From Variovorax paradoxus (GTDB lineage: Bacteria; Pseudomonadota; Gammaproteobacteria; Burkholderiales; Burkholderiaceae_C): DNA of 64,000 nt. Below are positions 8,411 to 16,394 of this stretch, one piece after another; the first letter of the stretch is position 1; every line of letters begins with the position of its first letter. The translations under genes and the position numbers were made by a program. The stretch is from NCBI RefSeq assembly GCF_902712855.1, contig NZ_LR743507.1, forward strand, positions 2,218,001 through 2,282,000, written 5' to 3'. The notes beneath the pieces were generated by a model. It made no database searches and was not told the DNA's origin. It saw only the letters and a program-made list of their open reading frames with translations.

Positions 8411-8808
8411 GCCTTGGGCGGCATCGCTTCGGCGAACGACGGGATGGGGCCGGCGTGGGCCAGCCACGGCGCCTCGAGCGACGTCCAGATGTGCGCGCTC
8501 GGTCGGCTGCCCGGGTCGTCGTCGAGCGAGGCCACGCGCAGGATCACCTGCGGCTGCGCGACCCACTCCGCCACCAGGTGGGTGCCGCAGCGCGTGCAGA
8601 AGTGGCGCAGCTTGCCGGGCGTCGACTCGAAGGAGCCGAGGGCTTCCTCGCCGGCCGTCCAGCGGAAGTCGGCGCGGTCGGCGCGCGCGGTGGTGGTGAA
8701 GGCCGCGCTGTGCGCCTTGCGGCAGGTCGTGCAATGGCAGTGGACGATCGGGCCCGCGAGGCGGGCGGCTTCGTACCGGACGGTGCCGCAGAGGCAGGAG
8801 CCTTTCAT
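8407..8808 (-). CDS. GFA-family zinc protein (glutathione-dependent formaldehyde-activating-like)
   Basis: Protein of 133 residues with the complete zinc-ligand pattern of the GFA/Mss4-like fold: Cys5 and Cys7 (CLCGTVRY), Cys24, Cys26 and Cys29 (HCHCTTCRK) and Cys71 and Cys74 (CTRCGTHL). The family name comes from an S-(hydroxymethyl)glutathione synthase, but most members have no proven activity, so only zinc binding is called. It is the first gene of a two-gene unit with the membrane protein that overlaps its stop. Confidence 0.84.
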   Translation of the reverse strand: MKGSCLCGTVRYEAARLAGPIVHCHCTTCRKAHSAAFTTTARADRADFRWTAGEEALGSFESTPGKLRHFCTRCGTHLVAEWVAQPQVILRVASLDDDPGSRPSAHIWTSLEAPWLAHAGPIPSFAEAMPPKA

Positions 8809-8861
8809 GGCGTTCTCTTTCGGTGGGTGGGGCTGCGAGTCTATGCGCGCCGCGAACGACG

Positions 8862-8881
8862 ACGGGCCCCGAAGGGCCCGT
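8862..8881 (-). terminator. candidate ppc 3' hairpin
   Basis: An 8-bp perfect stem (ACGGGCCC / GGGCCCGT) around a CGAA loop lies 24 bp past the ppc stop. There is no U-run after it on the minus strand, so it is a weak intrinsic terminator or a 3'-end-protecting hairpin. Confidence 0.4.
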
Positions 8882-8904
8882 TGCGGTTTCCGGGCGCGGT
8901 GGCG

Positions 8905-11748
8905 TCAGCCCGTGTTGCGCAGCCCGGCCGCCACGCCGTTGATCGAGATGTGGATGCCGCGCTGCAGCCGCTCGCCGCCGTCGCCTGCGCGGTAGCGGCG
9001 CATCAGCTCGACCTGCAGGTGGTGCAGCGGATCGATGTAAGGAAAGCGGTGGCGCACCGAGCGCTGCATCTCGGCGTTGCCCTCGAGCCGCTGCTTCGCG
9101 CCCGTGATGAGCGTGAGCGCGTCGGACGTGCGGTGCCATTCGGCATCGATCATCGAGAACACCTTCTGGCGCAGCTTGCGGTCGGTGACCAGTTCGGCAT
9201 AGCGCGAGGCCAGCGCGAGATCGCTCTTGGCCAGCACCATGTCCATGTTCGACAGCAGCGTGCGGAAGAACGGCCACTGCTCGTACATGCGCTGCAGCAG
9301 CGCGACGCGTTCCTTCTTGCCTGCCGCGGTGCCGGCCGCGGCCAGGAACTGCTCCACGCCCGAACCGAAGCCGAACCAGCCCGGGATGGTGAGGCGGCAT
9401 TGGCCCCAGCTGAAGCTCCACGGAACCGCACGCAGGTCGTCGATCTTGTGGCTCGGGTTGCGCGACGCGGGGCGCGAGCCGATGTTGAGCTCGGCGATCT
9501 CGCGGATCGGCGTGGAGCCGAAGAAGTAGTCGCCGAAGCCCGGGGTCTCGTACACCAGCTTGCGGTACGCGGCCATGCTGGCGGCCGACAGTTCTCCCGC
9601 GGCGGAAAGGAAGGTGGCCGGCGCCAGCTTGCCCTGCGGCAGCAGCGTGGCTTCGAGCGTGGCGGCCACCAGCGTCTCGAGGTTGCGCCGGCCGATCTCG
9701 CGGTTGGCGTACTTGGAGCCGATGACTTCGCCCTGCTCGGTCAGGCGGATCTGGCCGCGCACCGTGCCCGGCGGCTGCGCCAGGATGGCCTGGTAGCTCG
9801 GGCCGCCGCCGCGCCCCACCGTGCCGCCGCGGCCGTGGAACATGCGCAGGCGAATGGGGTTGGCCTTCTTCTTGTTCAGCTCGTCGAACAGCGACACCAG
9901 CGCGATGCCCGCGCGGTACAGCTCCCAGTTGCTGGTGAAGATGCCGCCGTCCTTGTTGCTGTCGCTGTAGCCCAGCATCACGTCCTGCTCGGCGCCCGAG
10001 CGCTCGATGAGCGCCTGGATGTTCGGCAGCGCGTAGAAGGCGCGCACGATGGGCGCGGCGTTGCGCAGGTCCTCGATGGTCTCGAACAGCGGCACCACGA
10101 TCAGGTCGCACACCGCGTTGGTGGCCATTGCGCCGCGCAGCAGGCCCACTTCCTTCTGCAGCAGCAGCGCCTCGAGCAGGTCGCTCACCGTTTCGGTGTG
10201 GCTGATGATGTAGTGGCGGATGGCCGCCGCGCCGTAGCGCGCACGCGCGGCACGCGCGGCGGTGAAGATGGCCAGCTCGCTGCGCGCGAGCGGCGAGTAG
10301 TCGGCGTCGGGCACGCGCAGCGGGCGGGCGTCGTCGAGCAGGCGCAGCAGCAGCGTCTGCTTGGCCTCTTCGGCGAGCGAGGCGTACGAAGGCTCGATGC
10401 GCGCGGTGGCCAGCAGCTCGGCAATCACCGCCTCGTGCTTGTCTGAGCTCTGCCGCAGGTCGACCGTCGCCAGGTGGAAGCCGAACACCTCGACTGCGCG
10501 GATCAGCGGCTTCAGTCGCGGCGCAGCGAGCACGCTGCCGTGCTTTTCCTCGAGCGATTCCTCGACGGTGCGAAGGTCGGCAAGGAACTCCTCGGCCGAC
10601 CTGTACGGGTTCTGCGGCGCCACCGCATGGCGCGCGGCCTCGCCGCCGGTGAGTTCGTGCAGCGTGGCGGCCAGGCGCGAATACACGCCGGTGAGGGCGC
10701 GGCGGTAGGGCTCGTCCTTGCGGTGCTCGCTCATGTCGGGCGAACGCTCGGCCAGCGCCTGCATTTCCACGGACACGTCGACCAGCGTGGCAGAGAGCGA
10801 CAGCTCGCCGCCGAGGTAGTGCACCTCGGTGAGGTAGTAGCGCAGCGCCAGCTCGCACTGCCGGCGCAGTGCGTACTCGAGCGTCTCGGCGGTGACGTTG
10901 GGGTTGCCGTCGCGGTCGCCGCCGATCCACTGGCCCATGCGCAGGAAGGGCGCGACAGACGGTGCGTGGCCGCCTTGCGCCAGCGCCTTCTCGAGGTCGG
11001 CGTACACGCGCGGGATCTCGCGCAGGAAGGTGGCCTCGTAGTAGCTCAGCGCGTTCTCGATCTCGTCGGCCACGGTGAGCTTGGAGAAGCGCAGCAGGCG
11101 CGTCTGCCAGATCTGCGTGACGCGGATGCGCATCTGCGTTTCGTTGTCGGCGAACTCGAGCGGCGTGAGCGCGTCCTTGGCTCCCGCATAGGCGCTCTGG
11201 CGCAGCTTGATCTCGTCGCGCGCGGTAAGCAGCTGCGCGATGGCACGCTCCGCGTCGAGGATGCTCTTGCGCTGCACTTCGGTCGGGTGCGCGGTGAGCA
11301 CGGGCGACACATAGCTGTGGGCCAGCGAGGCAACGATCTCGTCGGGCTTCACGCCGGCCTTGCGGATGCGCGCCAGCGCGGTCTGCAGGTCGCCGTCGAC
11401 GCTCTCGCCGGCGCGCTCGGTTTCCGTGCGGCGGCGGATCTGATGACGGTCTTCGGCCAGGTTGGCCAGGTGGCTGAAGTAGGTGAAGGCGCGGATGACG
11501 CGCACCGTTTCCGCCGCACTCAGGCCCTTGAGCAGGTTCTTCAGCGCGCGATCGGCGGCCTGGTCGGCATCGCGGCGGAACGCCACCGACAGCGTGCGGA
11601 TCTTCTCGACCAGCGCGTAGGTCTCGTCGCCTTCCTGCTCCCGGATCACATCGCCAAGGATCCGGCCCAGCAGCCGGATGTCGTCGATCAGTGGCTGGTC
11701 TTCGGCCTGACGGCGCTTGGGTGGGGCAGGGGTCTTGCTGGCTTTCAT
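8905..11748 (-). CDS. ppc: phosphoenolpyruvate carboxylase
   Basis: Cytosolic enzyme that carboxylates phosphoenolpyruvate to oxaloacetate, refilling the TCA cycle. Its 947 residues match the family length. Signature one, LTAHPTEVQRKS with catalytic His154, and the later VMLGYSDSNKDGG and FHGRGGTVGRGGGP active-site loops are all present, and the protein ends in the usual hydrophobic-glycine tail (GLRNTG). The ATG at 11748 is chosen because the open frame beyond it (to 12717) runs antisense through hemC. It is divergent from hemC; the spacer is about 100 bp and holds both promoters. Confidence 0.96.
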   Translation of the reverse strand: MKASKTPAPPKRRQAEDQPLIDDIRLLGRILGDVIREQEGDETYALVEKIRTLSVAFRRDADQAADRALKNLLKGLSAAETVRVIRAFTYFSHLANLAEDRHQIRRRTETERAGESVDGDLQTALARIRKAGVKPDEIVASLAHSYVSPVLTAHPTEVQRKSILDAERAIAQLLTARDEIKLRQSAYAGAKDALTPLEFADNETQMRIRVTQIWQTRLLRFSKLTVADEIENALSYYEATFLREIPRVYADLEKALAQGGHAPSVAPFLRMGQWIGGDRDGNPNVTAETLEYALRRQCELALRYYLTEVHYLGGELSLSATLVDVSVEMQALAERSPDMSEHRKDEPYRRALTGVYSRLAATLHELTGGEAARHAVAPQNPYRSAEEFLADLRTVEESLEEKHGSVLAAPRLKPLIRAVEVFGFHLATVDLRQSSDKHEAVIAELLATARIEPSYASLAEEAKQTLLLRLLDDARPLRVPDADYSPLARSELAIFTAARAARARYGAAAIRHYIISHTETVSDLLEALLLQKEVGLLRGAMATNAVCDLIVVPLFETIEDLRNAAPIVRAFYALPNIQALIERSGAEQDVMLGYSDSNKDGGIFTSNWELYRAGIALVSLFDELNKKKANPIRLRMFHGRGGTVGRGGGPSYQAILAQPPGTVRGQIRLTEQGEVIGSKYANREIGRRNLETLVAATLEATLLPQGKLAPATFLSAAGELSAASMAAYRKLVYETPGFGDYFFGSTPIREIAELNIGSRPASRNPSHKIDDLRAVPWSFSWGQCRLTIPGWFGFGSGVEQFLAAAGTAAGKKERVALLQRMYEQWPFFRTLLSNMDMVLAKSDLALASRYAELVTDRKLRQKVFSMIDAEWHRTSDALTLITGAKQRLEGNAEMQRSVRHRFPYIDPLHHLQVELMRRYRAGDGGERLQRGIHISINGVAAGLRNTG

Positions 11749-11797
11749 TCGATGTTTGTCCTGGACTTCTTGAATGGAGGCGCCGTCGTTGCTGCGG

Positions 11798-11833
11798 CGC
11801 AACATGCTAGCATTCCGGCGGTTTCGCAACATG
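11798..11833. promoter_or_regulatory. ppc-hemC intergenic repeats
   Basis: The 9-mer CGCAACATG occurs twice in direct orientation (11798-11806 and 11825-11833), and the 10-bp palindrome ATGCTAGCAT overlaps the first copy. They lie in the divergent ppc/hemC promoter space and could be regulator half-sites or promoter elements. The TAGCAT within the palindrome could serve as a -10 on either strand; no good -35 is seen. Confidence 0.3.
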
Positions 11834-11851
11834 TACTTTTCGGGAACGGTC

Positions 11852-12826
11852 TTGAGCAACATCGTGATCGCCACGCGCGAAAGCCGGCTGGCCCTCTGGC
11901 AGGCCGAACACGTGCAGGCGCTTCTGCAAGAACGGGGCCACACGGTCAGCCTGCTGGGCCTCACGACCACCGGCGACCAGATCCTCGACCGGTCGCTCAG
12001 CAAGGTCGGCGGCAAGGGGCTCTTCGTGAAGGAGCTCGAACTCGCGCTCGAAGAAGGGCGCGCCGACATCGCGGTCCATTCGCTCAAGGACGTGCCGATG
12101 GACCTGCCCGAAGGCTTCGCGCTGGCCTGCGTGCTCGAGCGCGAAGATCCGCGCGACGCGCTGGTCTCCAACCGCCATGCCTCCATCGACGAACTGCCGC
12201 AGGGCGCGGTGGTCGGCACCTCCAGCCTTCGCCGCGTGGTGCTGCTGCGCGCGCTGCGGCCGGACCTGCGCATCGAACCGCTGCGCGGCAACCTCGACAC
12301 CCGGCTGCGCAAGCTCGACGAAGGCCAGTACGACGCCATCGTGCTGGCCGCGGCGGGGCTCAAGCGGCTGGGGCTCGAAAGCCGCATCCGCGTGGCCTTC
12401 GACCCCGACACGATGCTGCCGGCCGCAGGCCAGGGCGCATTGGGCATCGAAGTGCGCGCGGACCGCACCGAACTCCTCGAGCTGCTGAAGTCGCTCGCCC
12501 ACGAAGGCGACTGGCTCTCGACCAGCGCCGAGCGTGCCGTGAGCCGGGCGATGGGCGGCAGCTGCTCGATGCCGCTGGCGGCCCATGCACGCTGGCAGGC
12601 CGACGGCGCATTGCGCATCGATGCAGCCTGGGGCGACCCCGAAGGCAACGAGCCCCTGGTGAAGGTGCATGCGCTGGCGCCCGGCGCCGGCTTCGCCGAG
12701 GGCGACCCCGAAGGCAACGAGCCCCTGGTGAAGGTGCATGCGCTGGCGCCCGGCGCCGGCTTCGCCGAGGCCGACGCGCTCGGCCGGCGCGCCGCGGCGC
12801 TGCTGCGCGACGCCGGAGCGCGCTGA
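11852..12826 (+). CDS. hemC: hydroxymethylbilane synthase (porphobilinogen deaminase) with internal duplication
   Basis: Joins four porphobilinogens into hydroxymethylbilane in haem synthesis. The N-terminus IVIATRESRLALWQAEHV, the DRSLSKVGGKGLFVKELE loop, the LRGNLDTRLRKL arginine loop and the cofactor-attachment cysteine in GGSCSMPLAA are all present. From TTG 11852 the protein is 324 residues; ATG 11831 is an alternative (331). The C-terminal domain carries a 23-residue segment (starting GDPEGNEPLVKV) twice in tandem because of a perfect 69-bp DNA duplication. Without it the length would be about 301, normal for the family. The frame stays open, so activity may survive, but the extra segment sits in domain 3 behind the cofactor cysteine. 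Confidence 0.93.
   Translation: MSNIVIATRESRLALWQAEHVQALLQERGHTVSLLGLTTTGDQILDRSLSKVGGKGLFVKELELALEEGRADIAVHSLKDVPMDLPEGFALACVLEREDPRDALVSNRHASIDELPQGAVVGTSSLRRVVLLRALRPDLRIEPLRGNLDTRLRKLDEGQYDAIVLAAAGLKRLGLESRIRVAFDPDTMLPAAGQGALGIEVRADRTELLELLKSLAHEGDWLSTSAERAVSRAMGGSCSMPLAAHARWQADGALRIDAAWGDPEGNEPLVKVHALAPGAGFAEGDPEGNEPLVKVHALAPGAGFAEADALGRRAAALLRDAGAR
12632..12769 (+). repeat. perfect 69-bp tandem duplication inside hemC
   Basis: Unit 1 is 12632-12700 and unit 2 is 12701-12769; comparing them base by base I see no difference. The unit is 23 codons, so the reading frame is kept. The absence of any mismatch suggests a recent event, or an assembly error at this locus. Confidence 0.97.
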
Positions 12827-12842
12827 CGCCCGTGGTCATCGC

Positions 12843-13616
12843 ATGACCACCCGCCCCGTCATCGTCACGCGGCCGGCGCGCGAGGCCGCGCACTGGGTTG
12901 CCGACCTGCGCGCCGCCGGGCTCGATGCGGTGGCACTGCCGCTGATCGTGATCGAACCCGTGATCGACGCCGCGCCCTTGAAGAAAGCGTGGATGCAGCT
13001 CTCCGGCTACGCCGCCCTGATGTTCGTGAGTGCCACGGCGGTCGAACATTTCTTCGCCCATAAGGACGACGGCGTTTCATTGGCGGGCTGCCGTTTCTGG
13101 GCGACGGGCCCTGGCACCGGGCGTGCCCTGCATCGCGCGGGCATCCCCGACGGGTTGATCGATGCGCCGCCGCCCGAAGCCACCCGCTTCGATTCCGAGG
13201 CGCTGTGGGAACGCGTGCAGCCGCAGGTGTCGGCCGGCACGCGCGTGCTGATCGCGCGAGGCGGCGACGAAGCCGGTCACCCCGCGGGCCGCGACTGGCT
13301 TGCCCGGGAGATCGATGCCGCGGGCGGCTTGCGCGATACCGTGGTCGCGTACCGGCGCCTGGCGCCCTCGCTGGACGAGGCGCAGCGGCGTCTCGCCGCC
13401 GAAGGCGCCGCGGGCCGTGCGATCTGGCTCTTCAGCAGTTCGGAGGCCATCGGCAACCTGCAGCGTGCGATGCCCGGCACCAACTGGCATGCCGCGAGCG
13501 CCGTCGCCACCCACGCACGCATCGGCGAAGCCGCGCGGGCCGCGGGTTTCGGGGCGTTGTGTGTATGCACACCGCTGCGGGACGCACTGGTCGCGTCGAT
13601 AGAATCGCTGGCATGA
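12843..13616 (+). CDS. hemD: uroporphyrinogen-III synthase
   Basis: Closes and flips hydroxymethylbilane to uroporphyrinogen III. The 257 residues have the weakly conserved but recognisable HemD layout: start RPVIVTRPAREA, VSATAVEHFF, a central RVLIARGGDEAGHPAGRDWL and late FSSSEAIGNL. It starts 16 bp after hemC, and its TGA overlaps the ATG of hemX, as expected for a hemCDXY operon. Assignment rests on motifs together with context, since HemD sequences diverge strongly. Confidence 0.92.
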   Translation: MTTRPVIVTRPAREAAHWVADLRAAGLDAVALPLIVIEPVIDAAPLKKAWMQLSGYAALMFVSATAVEHFFAHKDDGVSLAGCRFWATGPGTGRALHRAGIPDGLIDAPPPEATRFDSEALWERVQPQVSAGTRVLIARGGDEAGHPAGRDWLAREIDAAGGLRDTVVAYRRLAPSLDEAQRRLAAEGAAGRAIWLFSSSEAIGNLQRAMPGTNWHAASAVATHARIGEAARAAGFGALCVCTPLRDALVASIESLA

Positions 13617-14707
13617 GCGCCGCGTCCCCGTCAGACGATTTTTCTTCTCCCCCTGCCGCCACGCCGCCGGTGCCCGCCACCCTGGCGCCGCACCAGACAC
13701 CGGCGGCACAGGCCGCCGGCGCGCTGATCCTGTCGCGCCTCGCGTACGGCCTCGTGGCCCTCGTCGCACTCGCTGCATTGCTGATGGCGATTGCGCTGTG
13801 GCAGAAGGTCAGCGGCATGAAGGAGCAGTTGGCGCGCCAGAGCGCCGATGCCATTGCCCAGTCGATGGAAGCCCGTACGCTGGCTCGCCAGGCCAGCGAC
13901 ACGGTGCGCGATGCTTCGGCGCGGGTCGCGCTGGTCGAAACGCGCGTGGCCGAGGTCGCGCTGCAACGCTCGCAGCTCGAGGAACTCATTCAAAGCCTCT
14001 CGCGTTCGCGCGACGAGAACCTCGTGGTCGACATCGACTCGGCCGTGCGCCTGGCGCTGCAGCAGGCCCAGGTCACCGGCAGTGTGGAGCCGCTGCTGGC
14101 CGCACTCAAGGCCGGCGACCAGCGCATCGCACGGGCGGCGCAGCCGCGGCTTGCGCCCTTGCAGCGCGCCATGCAGCGCGACGCCGATCGCCTGCGCAGC
14201 AGCGCCAGCACCGACAACGCCGACGCATTGCAGAAGCTCGACGAACTGATGCGCGGCGTGGACGACCTTCCCACGCTCAATGCCGTCACGGTGCGCGGCA
14301 CCGGCACCAACGGCTGGCAGGCCGAACCGATTCCTGCCGACGCGCCGTGGTGGCAGCGCGTGTTGCTGACAGTGCGCGGCGAACTGCGTTCGCTGCTGCG
14401 CGTGGGCCGCATCCAGAGTCCTGAGGCCATCCTGCTGGCGCCGGAGCAGTCGTACTTCCTGCGCGAGAACCTCAAGCTCAAGCTGCTCAACGCACGCCTG
14501 TCCCTGCTGTCGCGGCAGATGGAAGCCACGCGCATCGAACTTTCCCAGGTGACCGCCTCGCTCAATCGCTACTTCGACCCCGCTTCCCGCCGCACGCAGG
14601 CGGCCGCGACGCTGCTGCAGCAGCTGCAGTCGCAGCTGAAGACGACCGAGCCGGTGCGCATCGATGACACCCTTACCGCGCTCGCTACCGCGGCTGCAGG
14701 ACGCTGA
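13613..14707 (+). CDS. hemX: HemX-like membrane protein
   Basis: Protein of 364 residues in the HemX family, often mislabelled uroporphyrinogen-III methyltransferase. A Pro/Ala-rich N-tail leads to one membrane helix (about 43-63), then a long alpha-helical, coiled-coil-rich periplasmic domain with the family segment WWQRVLLTVRGELRSLLRVGRI in its middle. It has no methyltransferase motif. It overlaps hemD by ATGA and precedes hemY by 6 bp. Its molecular role in haem synthesis is not settled; a scaffold role is commonly suggested. Confidence 0.87.
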   Translation: MSAASPSDDFSSPPAATPPVPATLAPHQTPAAQAAGALILSRLAYGLVALVALAALLMAIALWQKVSGMKEQLARQSADAIAQSMEARTLARQASDTVRDASARVALVETRVAEVALQRSQLEELIQSLSRSRDENLVVDIDSAVRLALQQAQVTGSVEPLLAALKAGDQRIARAAQPRLAPLQRAMQRDADRLRSSASTDNADALQKLDELMRGVDDLPTLNAVTVRGTGTNGWQAEPIPADAPWWQRVLLTVRGELRSLLRVGRIQSPEAILLAPEQSYFLRENLKLKLLNARLSLLSRQMEATRIELSQVTASLNRYFDPASRRTQAAATLLQQLQSQLKTTEPVRIDDTLTALATAAAGR

Positions 14708-14713
14708 CCGGGA

Positions 14714-15997
14714 ATGCGCGCAGCAATCTGGCTCCTCGCACTGTTCGCCGTCGCCGCGGCCGTTGCACTTTTTGCAGGCAACAACCAGGGCACGATCACC
14801 GTGTTCTGGCCGCCTTGGCGCGTAGACCTGTCGCTCAACCTCGTGCTGGTGATCCTGCTGGTGGCCTTCGTGCTGCTGCATGCCGCTCTGCGCGCGTTGG
14901 CGGCGCTGTTCTCGCTGCCGAAGCAGGCGCGCCAATGGCGGCTGCAGCAGAAGGAGCGCACGCTGCACGCGTCGGTGCTCGACGCGATGGTGCAGCTCAT
15001 CTCCGGCCGCTTTTCTCGTGCCCGCAAGGCCGCCTTGGCAGCGCTCACACAGGAAAAGACCCTGGCCGCGCTGGGTGCCAGCCTGCCGCAGGCGCAGCAG
15101 GTGCGCGTGCTGTCGCACCTGCTGGCCGCCGAAAGCGCGCAGGCCTTGCAGGACAAGCCTGCACGCGACGCCCATCTGCAGCAGGCTCTCAACGAAAGCG
15201 TCGACCGGGCCGTGCTCGCCAGCCCCGAGACCCGCGAAGGCGTGCAGTTGCGTGCCGCGCGCTGGGCCCTCGAGGACCGCGATGCCGCCGCCGCGCTGGC
15301 GAGGCTCGAAGAACTGCCGCAGGGCGCGCAGCGCCGCACGCTGGCCCTGCGCTTGCGCCTGAAGGCTGCCCGCCAGGACCGCCGCACGCTCGAAGCGCTC
15401 GAAACCGCACGGCTGCTGGCCAAGCACCGTGCCTTCTCCGAGGCTGCGGCACAAAGCATCGTGCGCGGCCTCGCAACGGAGCTGCTGTCCGGCGCGCACG
15501 ACCCGGCACAGCTGCTGCGCGCCTGGACCGAACTTGACGCGAGCGAGCGCGAGATGCCCGAGGTGGCTATCCATGCTGCGCAACGCATGGTCGCGCTGCG
15601 TGGCGACCTGGCACTCGCACGCGGCTGGCTGCTGCCGGCCTGGGAGCGCATGGTGGCCAACCCGCGCGGCCTCGGTGACGGGCTGCGTGTGAAGCTCGCA
15701 CGGGCTCTCGAGGCGGGGCTCGACTCGGTCGATGCCGATTGGCTCGCCCGCATCGAAAGCGCGCAGCGCAACAACCCTCGCGACCCCAACCTGCAGTACC
15801 TCGCGGGCATGGCCTGCATGAAGCGCCAGCTCTGGGGCAAGGCCCAGCAACTGCTGATGCAGGCCGGGCTGGGGCTGCAGGACACCGAGCTGTACCGCCG
15901 CGCCTGGCTGGCATTGGCCCAGCTCGCCGAAGACCGCAACGATGCCACCCAGGCCGCCGAAGCCTGGAAGCGCGCTGCGCAGGTCGAGCACGGCTGA
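14714..15997 (+). CDS. hemY: HemY-like TPR membrane protein
   Basis: Protein of 427 residues with two N-terminal membrane helices (about 3-21 and 38-62) separated by the conserved turn NNQGTITVFWPPWRVDLSLN in outline. A helical repeat (TPR-like) region follows, ending with AWLALAQLAEDRNDATQAAEAW. This is the proteobacterial HemY N-terminal family, not the coproporphyrinogen oxidase also called HemY in Gram-positives. It is the last gene of the hem operon, 6 bp after hemX, and probably acts with HemX at the inner membrane. Confidence 0.88.
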   Translation: MRAAIWLLALFAVAAAVALFAGNNQGTITVFWPPWRVDLSLNLVLVILLVAFVLLHAALRALAALFSLPKQARQWRLQQKERTLHASVLDAMVQLISGRFSRARKAALAALTQEKTLAALGASLPQAQQVRVLSHLLAAESAQALQDKPARDAHLQQALNESVDRAVLASPETREGVQLRAARWALEDRDAAAALARLEELPQGAQRRTLALRLRLKAARQDRRTLEALETARLLAKHRAFSEAAAQSIVRGLATELLSGAHDPAQLLRAWTELDASEREMPEVAIHAAQRMVALRGDLALARGWLLPAWERMVANPRGLGDGLRVKLARALEAGLDSVDADWLARIESAQRNNPRDPNLQYLAGMACMKRQLWGKAQQLLMQAGLGLQDTELYRRAWLALAQLAEDRNDATQAAEAWKRAAQVEHG

Positions 15998-16345
15998 GCT
16001 TCTTCGCTGGCAATGGGGCCGGTCGGCCGGCCTATAGGCTATACGGACCTTCTTGCATGACGTCCTCGACGCTGGCGGGTTGTCGCCGCCGTAGATCGAT
16101 CGGCTGATGCCGGCTGGCGTCCGGAGGCCGACACACCCTGGACACGCAGTCGCGCCGAGCTCTGATCAGGGTGCCCTTGGCATCGATGCGGCAAGCCGGC
16201 TCAAATCCTGCGAAGCGCCAGCCGTGCTGGCTTGCAACACCATCAGGGCCCAGCGCGCCGCGGTGTTCGCCCAACGTGCCACGGCCGAAGAAGCCAGGTC
16301 TGCCGGCGACGAGCCCGTGACTGAGGCCTGATCCGGGGCAAGCAT
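15998..16345. other. intergenic space hemY-rne, nothing recognised
   Basis: About 350 bp between the convergent hemY and rne genes. Short frames occur on both strands (for example 16107-16331 plus) but have no Shine-Dalgarno and no recognisable protein. No tRNA-like fold and no insertion-sequence end is visible. The rne terminator lies at its right edge. Confidence 0.6.
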
Positions 16346-16370
16346 AAAAAAACGGCGCCATCGGCGCCGT
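16345..16370 (-). terminator. rne intrinsic terminator
   Basis: Perfect 8-bp stem ACGGCGCC / GGCGCCGT around a 3-nt loop at 16352-16370, followed on the minus strand by a run of seven U. It lies 24 bp beyond the rne stop. Confidence 0.88.
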
Positions 16371-16394
16371 CTTTCATTTGCGAGCGGGTGTCGC

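Noticed and set aside
8455..10446. 663-residue plus-strand open frame opposite ppc
   Set aside because: Antisense to catalytic ppc sequence with His/Arg-rich artefact composition.
13631..15991. 786-residue minus-strand open frame opposite hemX/hemY
   Set aside because: Lies fully antisense to two coupled hem genes; no domain, Gln/Arg/His-rich.
16107..16331. Small open frames between hemY and rne
   Set aside because: No ribosome-binding site, no recognisable protein, both strands equally open.
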